Made by a program: the position numbers and the translations under genes
Notes under the pieces: generated by a model
What the model saw: the letters and a program-made list of their open reading frames with translations, nothing else
What the model was told of the DNA's origin: nothing
Database searches by the model: none
Origin: Lachnospiraceae bacterium UBA7054
GTDB lineage: Bacteria; Bacillota; Clostridia; Lachnospirales; Lachnospiraceae
Assembly (NCBI GenBank): GCA_002492725.1
Contig: DLAF01000067.1
Span: 1 to 64,000 of the forward strand
Direction: 5' to 3'
Length of the DNA stretch: 64,000 nucleotides
Part shown: one piece after another, positions 45,773 to 54,912 of the stretch
Layout: each line of letters opens with the position of its first letter
How positions within the stretch are numbered: the stretch's first letter is position 1

Positions 45773-47342
45773 CTTCCCCTCCCTTCCGGGTTCCTCTTTT
45801 CGCGGAAATTTTCCCAAGAGCCGGAACCCTTGCGGCCACTGCCTCCCACAGATAGGAAAATTCCTCCGTCCTGTGGAAAACCGCCAAAAACACCAGGTTG
45901 TAAAGCAGCGTGATCAATAGTACCATCAGGGCAAACGTCAGGATTGTCACCTTCCCCATAACCACGCGGCGAATCGGTGTAATCACCACCCCCACTGCCA
46001 AAATCACGCCGATATATTTGAGGGAATCCCTGAAATAAGTTCCCGCCTTTTTTGCAAAACAGACGCGGTAAATGATTCCCGGACGAATCAAATTCGCCAT
46101 AATACCTGATATAAGCGTCCCCACATAGACACCCGTCACACCGATCTTTTGCACCAAAACAATAGAAACCACCAGATTGACCGCTCCCTGGATCAACGGC
46201 AAAAACCTGTCCTGCTCGAAAAGGCCCGAAGCAATCTTAAAATTAAGGAGCACCGTGCGGCCGCCCTTTAAATAGAAATCCATCACCAAAAGCGCCACCG
46301 TGATCTGCGGCAGCGTCCAACTACTGTCATGCAGCCACACCCCGCCGATAAAAGGGGTGAGAAGATGAAAGAACCCTACCGCACCGAAGCCGAATAGCCA
46401 GCAGGCAAAAAAGCGGTATACCTTAAAGAGCAGGTACTGCCTCTCCTTCGATTCCGTGGCCACAACATTGCCAAAACCCGAGATTACGGAATCAAAGATG
46501 ATATTCACGAAGTTTCCCACATAAGTGATAATGTAGACATAGTTGTCCACAACGGCCGCCGTATCCACATTGACAAAGGAAGAGATAATGATCTTATCCG
46601 TCTGCAGCCTGGCCACATCGCCAATCTTGTGACAGATCAGCGCCTTTGTTTTGGTGGCAACCACCTGCGTCTCCTGTGTCGTAAGCTTCTGCACGTCCGG
46701 ATCCCGCAGATAGGGGTAAAGTCTGTTCAGGTAAGCAGTCACGAAGATTTTCTGCAAAAGTTCCACCACGGACTGCGCCAGCAGATAAAACAAAAAATTC
46801 CTGAAAAGAAGCAGCACCGCAATCTGTACCGTGGCCGTCGCCATCTTTGTCAGGGTGGTAATATTGGTCTGGATATAGTTTTTCTGCTCCGCGTTCACCA
46901 GACTGTATTTATAAGTAACGAAATAGCTGATCACCGTGTTAAACAGGAACAGATAATAGTACAGCGTCAGCTCCCGCACAGTCAGATTGCCGGGATTTTT
47001 CAAAATATATTTCAAAAACGGAGAGATTGCGATCCCCAGAACCGCGATCACGCCCGCGATGGTCAAATAGGCCTTTTTGTAAAAGCGCATATAGGACTTG
47101 ATCTTCTCGATGTTGCGCTCCGCCACCGGCTTATAGAGGCTATAGTTTAAGGCCGTGCCGATTCCCAGCTCCGTCAGTGACAAAACGCTTAATACATCGG
47201 TATAAACGCCGTTTACCCCCGAAAGCGTCCTGCCCAGCACATAGATAAAAACCGTCCGTTGGATAAAGTTCACCAGCAGGATCACCAGATTGCTGAGATA
47301 TCCGAATATGATATTTTTTCCGGCTTTCTGTATTCTGCCCAT
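45765..47342 (-). CDS. Polysaccharide flippase (Wzx, MOP superfamily)
   Basis: A 525-residue protein with 12-14 hydrophobic segments. The start MGRIQKAGKNIIFGYLSNLV and the following RTVFIYVLGRTLSGVNG are typical of Wzx/RfbX-like flippases. It would carry undecaprenyl-diphosphate-linked repeat units across the membrane for the polymerase encoded just downstream. Wzx and the three ABC exporters represent two different export mechanisms in one locus. Confidence 0.85.
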   Translation of the reverse strand: MGRIQKAGKNIIFGYLSNLVILLVNFIQRTVFIYVLGRTLSGVNGVYTDVLSVLSLTELGIGTALNYSLYKPVAERNIEKIKSYMRFYKKAYLTIAGVIAVLGIAISPFLKYILKNPGNLTVRELTLYYYLFLFNTVISYFVTYKYSLVNAEQKNYIQTNITTLTKMATATVQIAVLLLFRNFLFYLLAQSVVELLQKIFVTAYLNRLYPYLRDPDVQKLTTQETQVVATKTKALICHKIGDVARLQTDKIIISSFVNVDTAAVVDNYVYIITYVGNFVNIIFDSVISGFGNVVATESKERQYLLFKVYRFFACWLFGFGAVGFFHLLTPFIGGVWLHDSSWTLPQITVALLVMDFYLKGGRTVLLNFKIASGLFEQDRFLPLIQGAVNLVVSIVLVQKIGVTGVYVGTLISGIMANLIRPGIIYRVCFAKKAGTYFRDSLKYIGVILAVGVVITPIRRVVMGKVTILTFALMVLLITLLYNLVFLAVFHRTEEFSYLWEAVAARVPALGKISAKRGTRKGGEDE

Positions 47343-47396
47343 ATTTCATCCACTTTCAGGCCGCCGTATGGGTCAGCCTCCGCACCCCGATGCCCG

Positions 47397-48605
47397 TCAG
47401 GCATCCTCTTCGCTGCTCTCATGCAGGCTCTTCCATAATCTGCAAAGTTCCTCTCCCGCCTCGGCCGCCTTTTTGCAGTAATCGGGTATGATTGCCTGCA
47501 GAGTTTTACGAATGTCGTCCTCGCGCTCCATCATCCACGAAAAAGCGCCGATCAGTTCTTCCGGATCCGCAAGGCTCTGCACCGGCAGCACATAATGCTC
47601 TTCCGAACCAAAAAGATCTCTGGCGATCCCCCGTGCTTTCACGGAATACCCCACCACCAATGTCGGCACGCAAGAAGAGTAAGCCGCGATCGTCGCGTGT
47701 GTTCTGGCTCCGATAAAAGCTCTGCATTTTGAGATCACATACTTGATCTTTTGACAGGACATATCGTCAAACAGCACCACCCTGTCGTTTCCCTGATAGC
47801 CGTTATAAAGTTCATTCAATGTCACTCTGTCGTCATTATTCTTCCATATCACGTGGGGGATCAACGCAATGTGACAATCCGTTTTTTCCAGAATATAATC
47901 CATTAACTTTCGATAATTTTCTATTGTGATTCCGTTCTTGCTTTCGTGCTGCAGTATCATGGGGCTGATATTGATACCGATGGTATTCCCCACAGCAAAC
48001 CCTGAGGGCAGCTTCGTCTCCTCCGGCACCAGGGAAAAGGCCGGATCGGGATACTGCTTCACATTCTCCGTGATTCCCGCTGCCGCAAGCGCCTGCGCCG
48101 TGATGGATTCCCGCGCTGTGATCAGCGTATAACGCCGCATATCCTCCACCACCTTCGGATCCTTTAGCAGTTCCGGTTCCAGCGAGCAGCCCCAGAGAAC
48201 CGTTTTTGCGCCCGCGTGGCAAAACGCGCTGTTGGCAGTGATTGCTTCCTTCTTCGACAACTCATAACAATACATATCACCGCCCACGGAAAGATAAAGG
48301 GGCGCCAGTTCCTTCCCCATCACCTCATGAAAGCGATAACGCATAAAAGATTCCGGATCCCGGAACACCTTCCGCCAGACGTAGTACCACACATGGGCAA
48401 AGAAATGTTCCTCGATCCTGCGTTCTTCCAAAATATCGCAGAGCGGTTCCAGGGAATAGCGCCGGTCTTCCCGCTCGCTGTTGGTCACAAGGAGCTTGGG
48501 AATTTCCGCCGTCATTTGACAGGTGCTGTTTATGATTGCCTCGCAGCCATGGTTGCCGCTGCCGCCATGCAGATACATGACAAGTTTATCATTGCTGTAT
48601 TCCAT
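47397..48605 (-). CDS. Polysaccharide pyruvyl transferase family protein
   Basis: A 402-residue protein of the CsaB/WcaK pyruvyltransferase family, which puts ketal pyruvate from PEP on sugars. LHGGSGNHGCEAIINS near the N-terminus, LSVGGDMYCYE, TARESITAQAL and FIGARTHATIAAYSSCVPT are characteristic. A good promoter lies about 65 bases upstream, so this gene and those after it can be expressed separately. The ribosome site AGAGG precedes the ATG. A transferase with another donor is possible, as the family is broad. Confidence 0.8.
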   Translation of the reverse strand: MEYSNDKLVMYLHGGSGNHGCEAIINSTCQMTAEIPKLLVTNSEREDRRYSLEPLCDILEERRIEEHFFAHVWYYVWRKVFRDPESFMRYRFHEVMGKELAPLYLSVGGDMYCYELSKKEAITANSAFCHAGAKTVLWGCSLEPELLKDPKVVEDMRRYTLITARESITAQALAAAGITENVKQYPDPAFSLVPEETKLPSGFAVGNTIGINISPMILQHESKNGITIENYRKLMDYILEKTDCHIALIPHVIWKNNDDRVTLNELYNGYQGNDRVVLFDDMSCQKIKYVISKCRAFIGARTHATIAAYSSCVPTLVVGYSVKARGIARDLFGSEEHYVLPVQSLADPEELIGAFSWMMEREDDIRKTLQAIIPDYCKKAAEAGEELCRLWKSLHESSEEDA

Positions 48606-48674
48606 ATGGTTCCTCTTTATTTGTCTCTTTGCCCCGCAGTGCAGCTCGAAAAACCTTCGGTTGCCATCGCGGAC

Positions 48675-48703
48675 ATTATAACATCATAATTCGATAATAT
48701 CAA
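48675..48703 (-). promoter_or_regulatory. Internal sigma-A type promoter before the pyruvyltransferase gene
   Basis: On the minus strand TTGATA (48698-48703) is followed after 17 bases by a perfect TATAAT (48675-48680). Transcription would begin near 48668, giving a leader of about 60 bases before the ATG at 48605. The -35 box overlaps the stop codon of the GT11 gene. The 94-base gap here is one of the largest in the block and has no terminator. Confidence 0.7.
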
Positions 48704-49611
48704 ATGACCGCCCCCTCGGGGGTAACGAGGGTCCAGCCGGCCCACAGTTTTTTCATCTGTTCGGGAACGCAGATCTGGGTATTTTTATGGATGGACGGCC
48801 GCAGCATGATCTTTTGCGGGTTTTTGTTCAGCCGTGCGCCCCAGAAACTAAACGTGCTGTTAGCACAGATATTGTGGTGGCAGCAGCTCATGAGCTGCAT
48901 GTCGTAAAAGCTGTCCTTTCCCCGATTCCAGTCAATGATACGGTATTCCGGCCCCTGGTAGTGCGCCCGCACATAGTCCGCATCATCCGAAAAGACATAG
49001 AACACCGCATCCGAATACCGCTCCTGCAAGTAACGGATACACGAATCATAGTACGCTTCCGTACAGATACCACCGAACATGGACGCGTTTGCGGCATCCA
49101 GATAATCTCCTCTGCGGACATGGATACTGACGGAGGGCCGGCTTTGCATCTCCTCCATGATTGCCCGATTCCTCTCATCTTCACTCCCCGGGAAACGGAT
49201 CTCCTCCCGAAGCATCCCCATGATATCCGCATAGTAGGCTTCACAGGCCCAGTATCCCGCCAGATATTGCTTTCGCAGGGAAAAAATCTGCGGATGATAC
49301 ATTTCCGTCTCCTCAAACAGGAGATACTTTTGAGGGGCAAGGCGTTTCCGAAGCTTCTCCGTAACCTTTGCCTTCTCCTCATAGGTTCTTCCCAATAAGG
49401 CGTGCACCTGCGCCGCATCGGCCGTCTCCATGGGCAGATCCTCAAAATCAGAGAGGGCAAGCTGCCTGGGCGCTGCCGCCTGCGCCTGGCTTCCTTTGGA
49501 AAACCACGCAAGATCCAGCTTTGCCTCCGCCCCCAGGTTCTGAAATTTTCGATACAGCGCATACTGCTGCAGCTGGTTTCCCAGCCCTCCCATAACCCTG
49601 ATAATAATCAC
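48700..49611 (-). CDS. Glycosyltransferase family 11 (alpha-1,2-fucosyltransferase-like)
   Basis: About 303 residues. IIIRVMGGLGNQLQQYALY at the start, VSIHVRRGDYLDA (GDP-fucose binding HxRRGDY) and CANSTFSFWGARLN are the three GT11 signatures. It probably adds fucose, or a related 6-deoxysugar, from a GDP donor. The GTG at 49611 has GAGAAGG and matches the family start; an ATG at 49674 that overlaps the previous stop would add 21 residues. No GDP-fucose synthesis genes are in the window. Confidence 0.85.
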   Translation of the reverse strand: MIIIRVMGGLGNQLQQYALYRKFQNLGAEAKLDLAWFSKGSQAQAAAPRQLALSDFEDLPMETADAAQVHALLGRTYEEKAKVTEKLRKRLAPQKYLLFEETEMYHPQIFSLRKQYLAGYWACEAYYADIMGMLREEIRFPGSEDERNRAIMEEMQSRPSVSIHVRRGDYLDAANASMFGGICTEAYYDSCIRYLQERYSDAVFYVFSDDADYVRAHYQGPEYRIIDWNRGKDSFYDMQLMSCCHHNICANSTFSFWGARLNKNPQKIMLRPSIHKNTQICVPEQMKKLWAGWTLVTPEGAVI

Positions 49612-49670
49612 GTTGCCTTCTCCCGTTCTTTGCGCAAAACGTCTGCTTCTGCCGCCCATTTCCCTGCCAT

Positions 49671-50693
49671 TCATCTTCTGTCATAAATACGCAGTATCAT
49701 TCTGAGGACACCAAGCAGCGCGCCGCCGGGATATAACATCCCCAAATACATCAGCTGATTGGAACGCTCATTCACCGTGACCTTAGTATTTTGCAAAAGC
49801 GTGCGAATCTCCGCTTCGCCAAATATGGTTTGAATCCGCTTTCTGTAATCTTTCCCCGGATTGCGGAGTTCATTCTTCATCACGTGCATAAGCATGTAGC
49901 AGTATTCGCGGTCAGCCGCCTCCTTACCGCCTGCTATCCTTTTTTCGGCTATCACCCGCCTGACACAGGCCATAACTCTTAGCAGGCTGTCGTAGATTCC
50001 CTTGTCATAGAGATGGATCATCGAGCTTTCCACATAGCGGTAATGGTAAAACAGCGCGTCGCTCATGACCACCACCCTGGTCGCATTTTGCAGAGCAGGA
50101 TACATCATGTTGGTATCTTCGCCAAACCGCACCTTAAAATCATAAAATATCTCATTTCCTGCAAAAACTGATTTTTCACAAAGCTTCATACAGCGGGACA
50201 GAGGAATTGCCCGCTGCTCCCTGCCGATCAGATTCGCCTTAATCTCCTCTTCCAGTTTTTCCCCCTGGTAGATTCCCGGCTTTGCGGCGCAGTACACAGG
50301 CTCCGTCCCCTTTTGTTTCTCCCGCAGATGGTTACAGCAGACGATTTCTCCCTTTTTGCCTGTCAGCCTGGCCACCATTTCGGTCAACATCTGAGGTTCC
50401 ACATAATCGTCACTGTCAACGAACATATAGTAGTCTCCCGCCGCTGCCTTCATGCCGGTCACACAGGCCGAGCCCGGTCCCCCATTCTCCTGATGAATGA
50501 CACGCACCCTCTCATCCGCCTGCCCGTACGCATCACAGACCTTTTCACTGCCGTCCGTGGAGGCATCGTCAACCAGAATCACCTCCAGATTACGGTACTT
50601 CTGCGCCAGAATACTGTCCACGCATTCCCGCAGATACACTACCGTATTATAAACAGGAACGATCACACTGATCTTGTATGTGCTGTCTGTCAT
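49671..50693 (-). CDS. Glycosyltransferase family 2 protein
   Basis: A 340-residue GT-A enzyme of the EpsJ/CpsJ type: ISVIVPVYNTVVYLRECVDS, LVDDASTDGSEKVC and MFVDSDDYVEPQML (DxDD metal site). A short hydrophobic amphipathic stretch at the C-terminus may touch the membrane. The ATG at 50693 has GGAGGTAAAG; four residues upstream in the frame are not needed. It follows another GT2 gene by 31 bases and resembles it, perhaps by old duplication. Confidence 0.85.
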   Translation of the reverse strand: MTDSTYKISVIVPVYNTVVYLRECVDSILAQKYRNLEVILVDDASTDGSEKVCDAYGQADERVRVIHQENGGPGSACVTGMKAAAGDYYMFVDSDDYVEPQMLTEMVARLTGKKGEIVCCNHLREKQKGTEPVYCAAKPGIYQGEKLEEEIKANLIGREQRAIPLSRCMKLCEKSVFAGNEIFYDFKVRFGEDTNMMYPALQNATRVVVMSDALFYHYRYVESSMIHLYDKGIYDSLLRVMACVRRVIAEKRIAGGKEAADREYCYMLMHVMKNELRNPGKDYRKRIQTIFGEAEIRTLLQNTKVTVNERSNQLMYLGMLYPGGALLGVLRMILRIYDRR

Positions 50694-50724
50694 CTTTACC
50701 TCCATGCCGGAGCATTTTTTGCCC

Positions 50725-51732
50725 CTACTTCTTTCTTCTCTGCATCATAGCATACAGCCGCGTATAAAGCCTCGGCAGGCAGGCAAACATCCTCACCTTG
50801 ATGCCATAACCGGAAGGCAGCCACGCATAGCATTCCTTTTTCCCCGCCAGCTTTTTTAACGTCCTTTGGCATTCCTGCAGATATTCCCGCGCGCCCTTTT
50901 GCTCTTTTGCTGAGAGCATGGCAATCTTTCCCACGGTCAGCATGACCGCTACCATGATCTTGGCATCCGCCTGCACGACAAGGGACGGCTCCTGCTTCCC
51001 GATCAGCTCCCGTGCCGTCTCCCAGCAGTAGATCTGATCCATATAGGCAGGCGTAAAGGGTCTCCCCATCGCCCCGCGCGGGTTTTGATAATAGCCGTAG
51101 CCGGGATAAGCCGTCTCCGCCGCCCGCTCCATGTGCGGCAGAAGTTCTACCAGAAACAGCATGTCCTCGCCGATGCTTACGCCCTCCCGAAACCGCACCT
51201 GCCCAATCAGGCTCCGCCTGTAGAGCTTGCTCCAACAGCGGGTATTGCCGCGCAAAATCCCCTCTTCTAAATAACGTTTGTTATCATATATCGTTACCGC
51301 CTGCTCACCCGTCAGATTCCGGGGCATTTCTTCCTGCTGCAGACGTTCCCACTCTTTTTCCGTCTCAAATGCCGCAAACCCGCAGCCCGCCATATCCGCG
51401 TCCGTCCCGGTCAGAATATCATGCAGTCCTTTTAACACCCCCGGCCGCAGCCTGTCATCGGCATCGACAAACATAATATAAGCGCCCCGCGCCTGTTCCA
51501 GGCCGCTGTTGCGCGCCGCCGAGACGCCCAGATCCGACAGTGTGATCACCCGCAGACAGGTATGCTGTTCGCTTAACCGTTTGCAAATCTTTTCCGTAGC
51601 ATCCACGGAACCGTCATTGATCACCAGAATTTCCAATTCTTCATACGCCTGCGCAAGAATGCTTTCGATGCAATTTTCCAGATAAGCTTCCCCGTTGTGC
51701 ACCGGGACGATCACGCTGACCAGTTCGCTCAT
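50725..51732 (-). CDS. Glycosyltransferase family 2 protein
   Basis: A 335-residue GT-A enzyme: VSVIVPVHNGEAYLENCIES at the start, VINDGSVDATEKIC and FVDADDRLRPG with the acidic metal site. It is similar in plan to the next gene (49671-50693). The ATG at 51732 is preceded by GGAAAGGG. It probably adds a hexose or N-acetylhexosamine to the repeat unit. Confidence 0.85.
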   Translation of the reverse strand: MSELVSVIVPVHNGEAYLENCIESILAQAYEELEILVINDGSVDATEKICKRLSEQHTCLRVITLSDLGVSAARNSGLEQARGAYIMFVDADDRLRPGVLKGLHDILTGTDADMAGCGFAAFETEKEWERLQQEEMPRNLTGEQAVTIYDNKRYLEEGILRGNTRCWSKLYRRSLIGQVRFREGVSIGEDMLFLVELLPHMERAAETAYPGYGYYQNPRGAMGRPFTPAYMDQIYCWETARELIGKQEPSLVVQADAKIMVAVMLTVGKIAMLSAKEQKGAREYLQECQRTLKKLAGKKECYAWLPSGYGIKVRMFACLPRLYTRLYAMMQRRKK

Positions 51733-51770
51733 GAAAAAATCCCTTTCCGACCCGCTTCGCCGTAGACACC

Positions 51771-52295
51771 CTAACGGCTTTTGATGCAGTTTTCCCGCTT
51801 TTGATAAAAAAGGCTTCCTGCGGGCACCTCACCGCCTACCACACTGCCTGCCGCAATTACACAGTCATCCCCGATCCGCGCGCCTTTTAAAATCGTGCAG
51901 TTTGCACCGATCCAAACCCGGTTCCCGATTCGGATCTCTCCTGTGAGAAACTCGCTGCTGTCATCCTTATAGTTATGGTCATGATCCACGATCACCGTAT
52001 GATTCCCGATTTTACAATAATCTCCGATCTGCGTCTTTCCCATACAGGCTATATTGCAGCCCGTATTAAAGAAAACATGGCTCCCGATCTGAAGCCTTCC
52101 CTCAGGCCCGCACTGCACATAAAGATGCCCCCTGTTCTGCCCGCGCGTGCCAAACACCACCCTGCCTCCGCGCGCCAGCTCCAGGCTCACATGATCAAAG
52201 CCCTCTATCAGGGGAATCTCTGCGCCTGCCCCGAAACGGCATTTCCAATATATGCTCCTTACCACACTCCTGATGACGCGTACCATCATTCCCAT
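51771..52295 (-). CDS. Hexapeptide-repeat O-acetyltransferase (WcaF/maltose acetyltransferase-like)
   Basis: About 174 residues with a short helical start and a left-handed beta helix: VFFNTGCNIACMGKTQIGDY, IGNHTVIVDHDHNYKD (catalytic His region), IGNRVWIGANCTILKG and IGDDCVIAAGSVVGG. It would transfer acetyl from acetyl-CoA to a sugar hydroxyl. The start at 52295 has AAGGAG; the frame from 52367 runs into the upstream GT gene and is rejected. Confidence 0.85.
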   Translation of the reverse strand: MGMMVRVIRSVVRSIYWKCRFGAGAEIPLIEGFDHVSLELARGGRVVFGTRGQNRGHLYVQCGPEGRLQIGSHVFFNTGCNIACMGKTQIGDYCKIGNHTVIVDHDHNYKDDSSEFLTGEIRIGNRVWIGANCTILKGARIGDDCVIAAGSVVGGEVPAGSLFYQKRENCIKSR

Positions 52296-52372
52296 ACATT
52301 GATGCTCCTTCGTCTTCCTATCTGCTTCCAGCAGCCCATTCCTCCTCCGATCGTCCCGACACGGCATCCGCG

Positions 52373-53458
52373 TTACCGTGTGGGGCTTTTGGCCTCATAG
52401 GCGCGCTCATAGATTTCGCCCAGCTTTTCAAGATGACTCTCCAGACTATAAGCCGACACAGCCCGCTCCCTGGCGGCCCTTCCACAGGACGAAAGGCAGT
52501 CCTCATCCGTCAAAAACCGTTCCAGCGCCGCCGCCATCGCCGCCACGTCACCGGGCGCCGCCAGCATGCCGCTTACTCCGTCCCGAATCAGCTGCGGAAT
52601 GCCGCCCGTCGTAGTAGTCACAATGCCCATGCCATAGGCCATCGCCTCCAGCACCGCCATCGGCATGCCTTCATGATAGCTTGGAAACAAAAAAATCCCG
52701 CTCTCTTTTAAGAGCCGCTCCTTTGCCTCTCCCCGCACCCAGCCGGGAAAGGACACCGCCTCCGAAAGGCCTTCCTGCAAAAATGCGGCCTTCAGGCGTT
52801 CCATCTCACCGTCCCCCGCCATCACCAGCTTACTGTCGGAACAACATTCCCGCACCTTCTTAAAAATTGCAGGAATGTCAAAACAGCCCTTTCGCTCCCC
52901 CAGCTCACCAAGAAATAACAGTTGTTTTTTATTTCTTCCCATATCATAGGGTTCTGCGGGAATGCGGCAATAATTTTCCAGCACATCGATCCGTTCTTCG
53001 GGTACAATCTTTGCAAGGCGTCCGGCCCACTCTTTTGAAAGTGCCACCAAGCGCGTACACTTACCGTAAATCTTTTGTACCCGCCTGCGTTTTGCCGCAG
53101 AGGCCTCTTCATAAAAGGCCTCAAACTCCGCGCCATGGATATGGTTGACAATGGGAATCCCCCTGGAGGCACTCCACAGGATGAACGGCATTTTCCGGTA
53201 AAAACTCGGCCCGAAGGAAGAATGGATATGCACCAGATCGGGACGGTCTTTTTTTAGCAGCCTGCGAAATGCCAGGTACCCTGTAAGCGCCTTTCTCAAC
53301 TTGTCCCATTTACTGCCATCCTGATAAGACTCAATATAAGTAATACGGTAACGTTTCTCGAGACTGCTTCCCCGATAGCCGTTCACCACCGCGGCAATCC
53401 CGCCCTTCACACTCTCATTCGGCACGATCATACAGATATGCAATGTGGCTGTCCTCAT
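52373..53458 (-). CDS. Glycosyltransferase family 4 protein
   Basis: A 361-residue GT-B enzyme: HICMIVPNESVKGGIAAVV at the start, LVMAGDGEMERLKA, and FPSYHEGMPMAVLEAMAYGM with the E-x7-E element, then TTGGIPQLI. The ATG overlaps the priming-transferase stop by 4 bases, so it may add the second sugar after priming. Donor unknown. Confidence 0.85.
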   Translation of the reverse strand: MRTATLHICMIVPNESVKGGIAAVVNGYRGSSLEKRYRITYIESYQDGSKWDKLRKALTGYLAFRRLLKKDRPDLVHIHSSFGPSFYRKMPFILWSASRGIPIVNHIHGAEFEAFYEEASAAKRRRVQKIYGKCTRLVALSKEWAGRLAKIVPEERIDVLENYCRIPAEPYDMGRNKKQLLFLGELGERKGCFDIPAIFKKVRECCSDSKLVMAGDGEMERLKAAFLQEGLSEAVSFPGWVRGEAKERLLKESGIFLFPSYHEGMPMAVLEAMAYGMGIVTTTTGGIPQLIRDGVSGMLAAPGDVAAMAAALERFLTDEDCLSSCGRAARERAVSAYSLESHLEKLGEIYERAYEAKSPTR

Positions 53459-54867
53459 TTTGAACCCTTCCCCGCAAGCACGACCCAGACCGTGCGGAAC
53501 AAAATCTTGATATCCAGTCCCAGCGTCCAGTTGTCGATGTATTCCAGATCCAGTTTCACAACTTCATCAAAATCCACGATCTCGCTGCGGCCGCTGATCT
53601 GCCAGAGCCCGGTCAGTCCGGGCGTCATGCTGATCCGCCTTCTGTAGTGGGAATTGTACTGCTCAAACTCCTCCTCCGTGGGCGGCCTTGTCCCCACCAG
53701 ACTCATATCACCCCTGACTATGTTAAAAAACTGAGGCAGTTCGTCAATACTGGTCTTGCGGATGAATCTGCCGACTTTGGTAATGCGGGGATCGTTCTCC
53801 ATCTTAAACATCAGACCCTGCATCTCGTTTTGCGCTTCCAGCTCCTTCTTTCTTGCCTCCGCATCCACATACATGGAGCGAAACTTGTAGATTTTGAAAC
53901 GCCGACCGTTCTTGCCAATTCTGGTCTGAGAGAAAAAGACAGGCCCCGGGGAATCCAACCTGATCGCAAGTGCCACAAAAGGAGTCAGCACAATCGTGAT
54001 CAAACACCCAACCAAACCGCCCACGATATCGATTCCCCGCTTCACCACCATACGCCTGTAATCGAAGTGGTTGATGGAATAGGTCACTACGGTATATCCC
54101 GCGAAATTTCCCACCCGCACCTCCTTGCTGGGCCTCTCGACGATATCAATGTTGTAATGACAGGCGATCCCCATCGATTCTAAATCGTAGATCATATGCT
54201 TTACATAGGCCATATCCTCATCCGGCAGATTTAAAAACACTTCATCCAGCGGCATCTGCCTTGCCAGAGTAAGCACGTCCTCCCTGTCGGCATTCACCGT
54301 GATTCCCTGCACTTCCCTGCCTTTTAAGTCCGCATCGATGCAGGCTAAGGCCACGATTTCATAGTTGATATCCATGGCCTCCTTGAGTTTCTCCACCGTC
54401 TTATTTAAGATTGCCTGCTTTGTGATGATCATAATCTTTACGATATTGGCATTCGCGGTAAAATAAATCCGCAGTACCTTTTTCATCACAAGCCTTACCA
54501 GCCAGACGATCACAATATTTAATACCGCAAAATATCCCATCACCAGACGGGAAACCCCGGCACTTCTCTGGAGCATGAAAAGAAAGGCCATCACAGCCAG
54601 CTCCATAAAAATGTTAAACTTCGTGACCGCTATCAGCTCAACGAGAATGCCTCTTTTGAGAAACTCCCTGTTCCAGTCAAACAGAAAGCTGTAAATCGTG
54701 CAAAACAGCAAAAATCCGATACATACCACAAAGTGAAGCTCCGGCTCCATGACCCGGGAGAACTTGCGGTAGCGTATCAGGATGGCTATGGTGTATGCGA
54801 AAGCTATGCTGACCAGATCGGCAAAGAGCAATAAGTAGCTCTCGATCAATTTCATTCTGCGATTCAT
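53455..54867 (-). CDS. Undecaprenyl-phosphate sugar-1-phosphate transferase (WbaP/WcaJ-like priming enzyme)
   Basis: A 470-residue polyprenyl glycosylphosphotransferase. Four to five membrane helices in residues 8-115, a CoA-binding-like middle, then a bacterial sugar transferase domain from about residue 270: KRGIDIVGGLVGCLITIVL helix, FKIYKFRSMYVDAE, RKTSIDELPQFFNIVRGDMS and MTPGLTGLWQISGRS. It starts glycan assembly by moving hexose-1-phosphate from UDP-sugar to undecaprenyl phosphate. The ATG has GAGAGG. It is the only clear priming enzyme in the window, so the block 36104-54867 is a self-sufficient Wzx/Wzy-type set. Confidence 0.9.
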   Translation of the reverse strand: MNRRMKLIESYLLLFADLVSIAFAYTIAILIRYRKFSRVMEPELHFVVCIGFLLFCTIYSFLFDWNREFLKRGILVELIAVTKFNIFMELAVMAFLFMLQRSAGVSRLVMGYFAVLNIVIVWLVRLVMKKVLRIYFTANANIVKIMIITKQAILNKTVEKLKEAMDINYEIVALACIDADLKGREVQGITVNADREDVLTLARQMPLDEVFLNLPDEDMAYVKHMIYDLESMGIACHYNIDIVERPSKEVRVGNFAGYTVVTYSINHFDYRRMVVKRGIDIVGGLVGCLITIVLTPFVALAIRLDSPGPVFFSQTRIGKNGRRFKIYKFRSMYVDAEARKKELEAQNEMQGLMFKMENDPRITKVGRFIRKTSIDELPQFFNIVRGDMSLVGTRPPTEEEFEQYNSHYRRRISMTPGLTGLWQISGRSEIVDFDEVVKLDLEYIDNWTLGLDIKILFRTVWVVLAGKGSK

Positions 54868-54912
54868 AAAAGTACCTCTCGGTATCTATTTTACCATAGA
54901 TTTCCTAATCCG

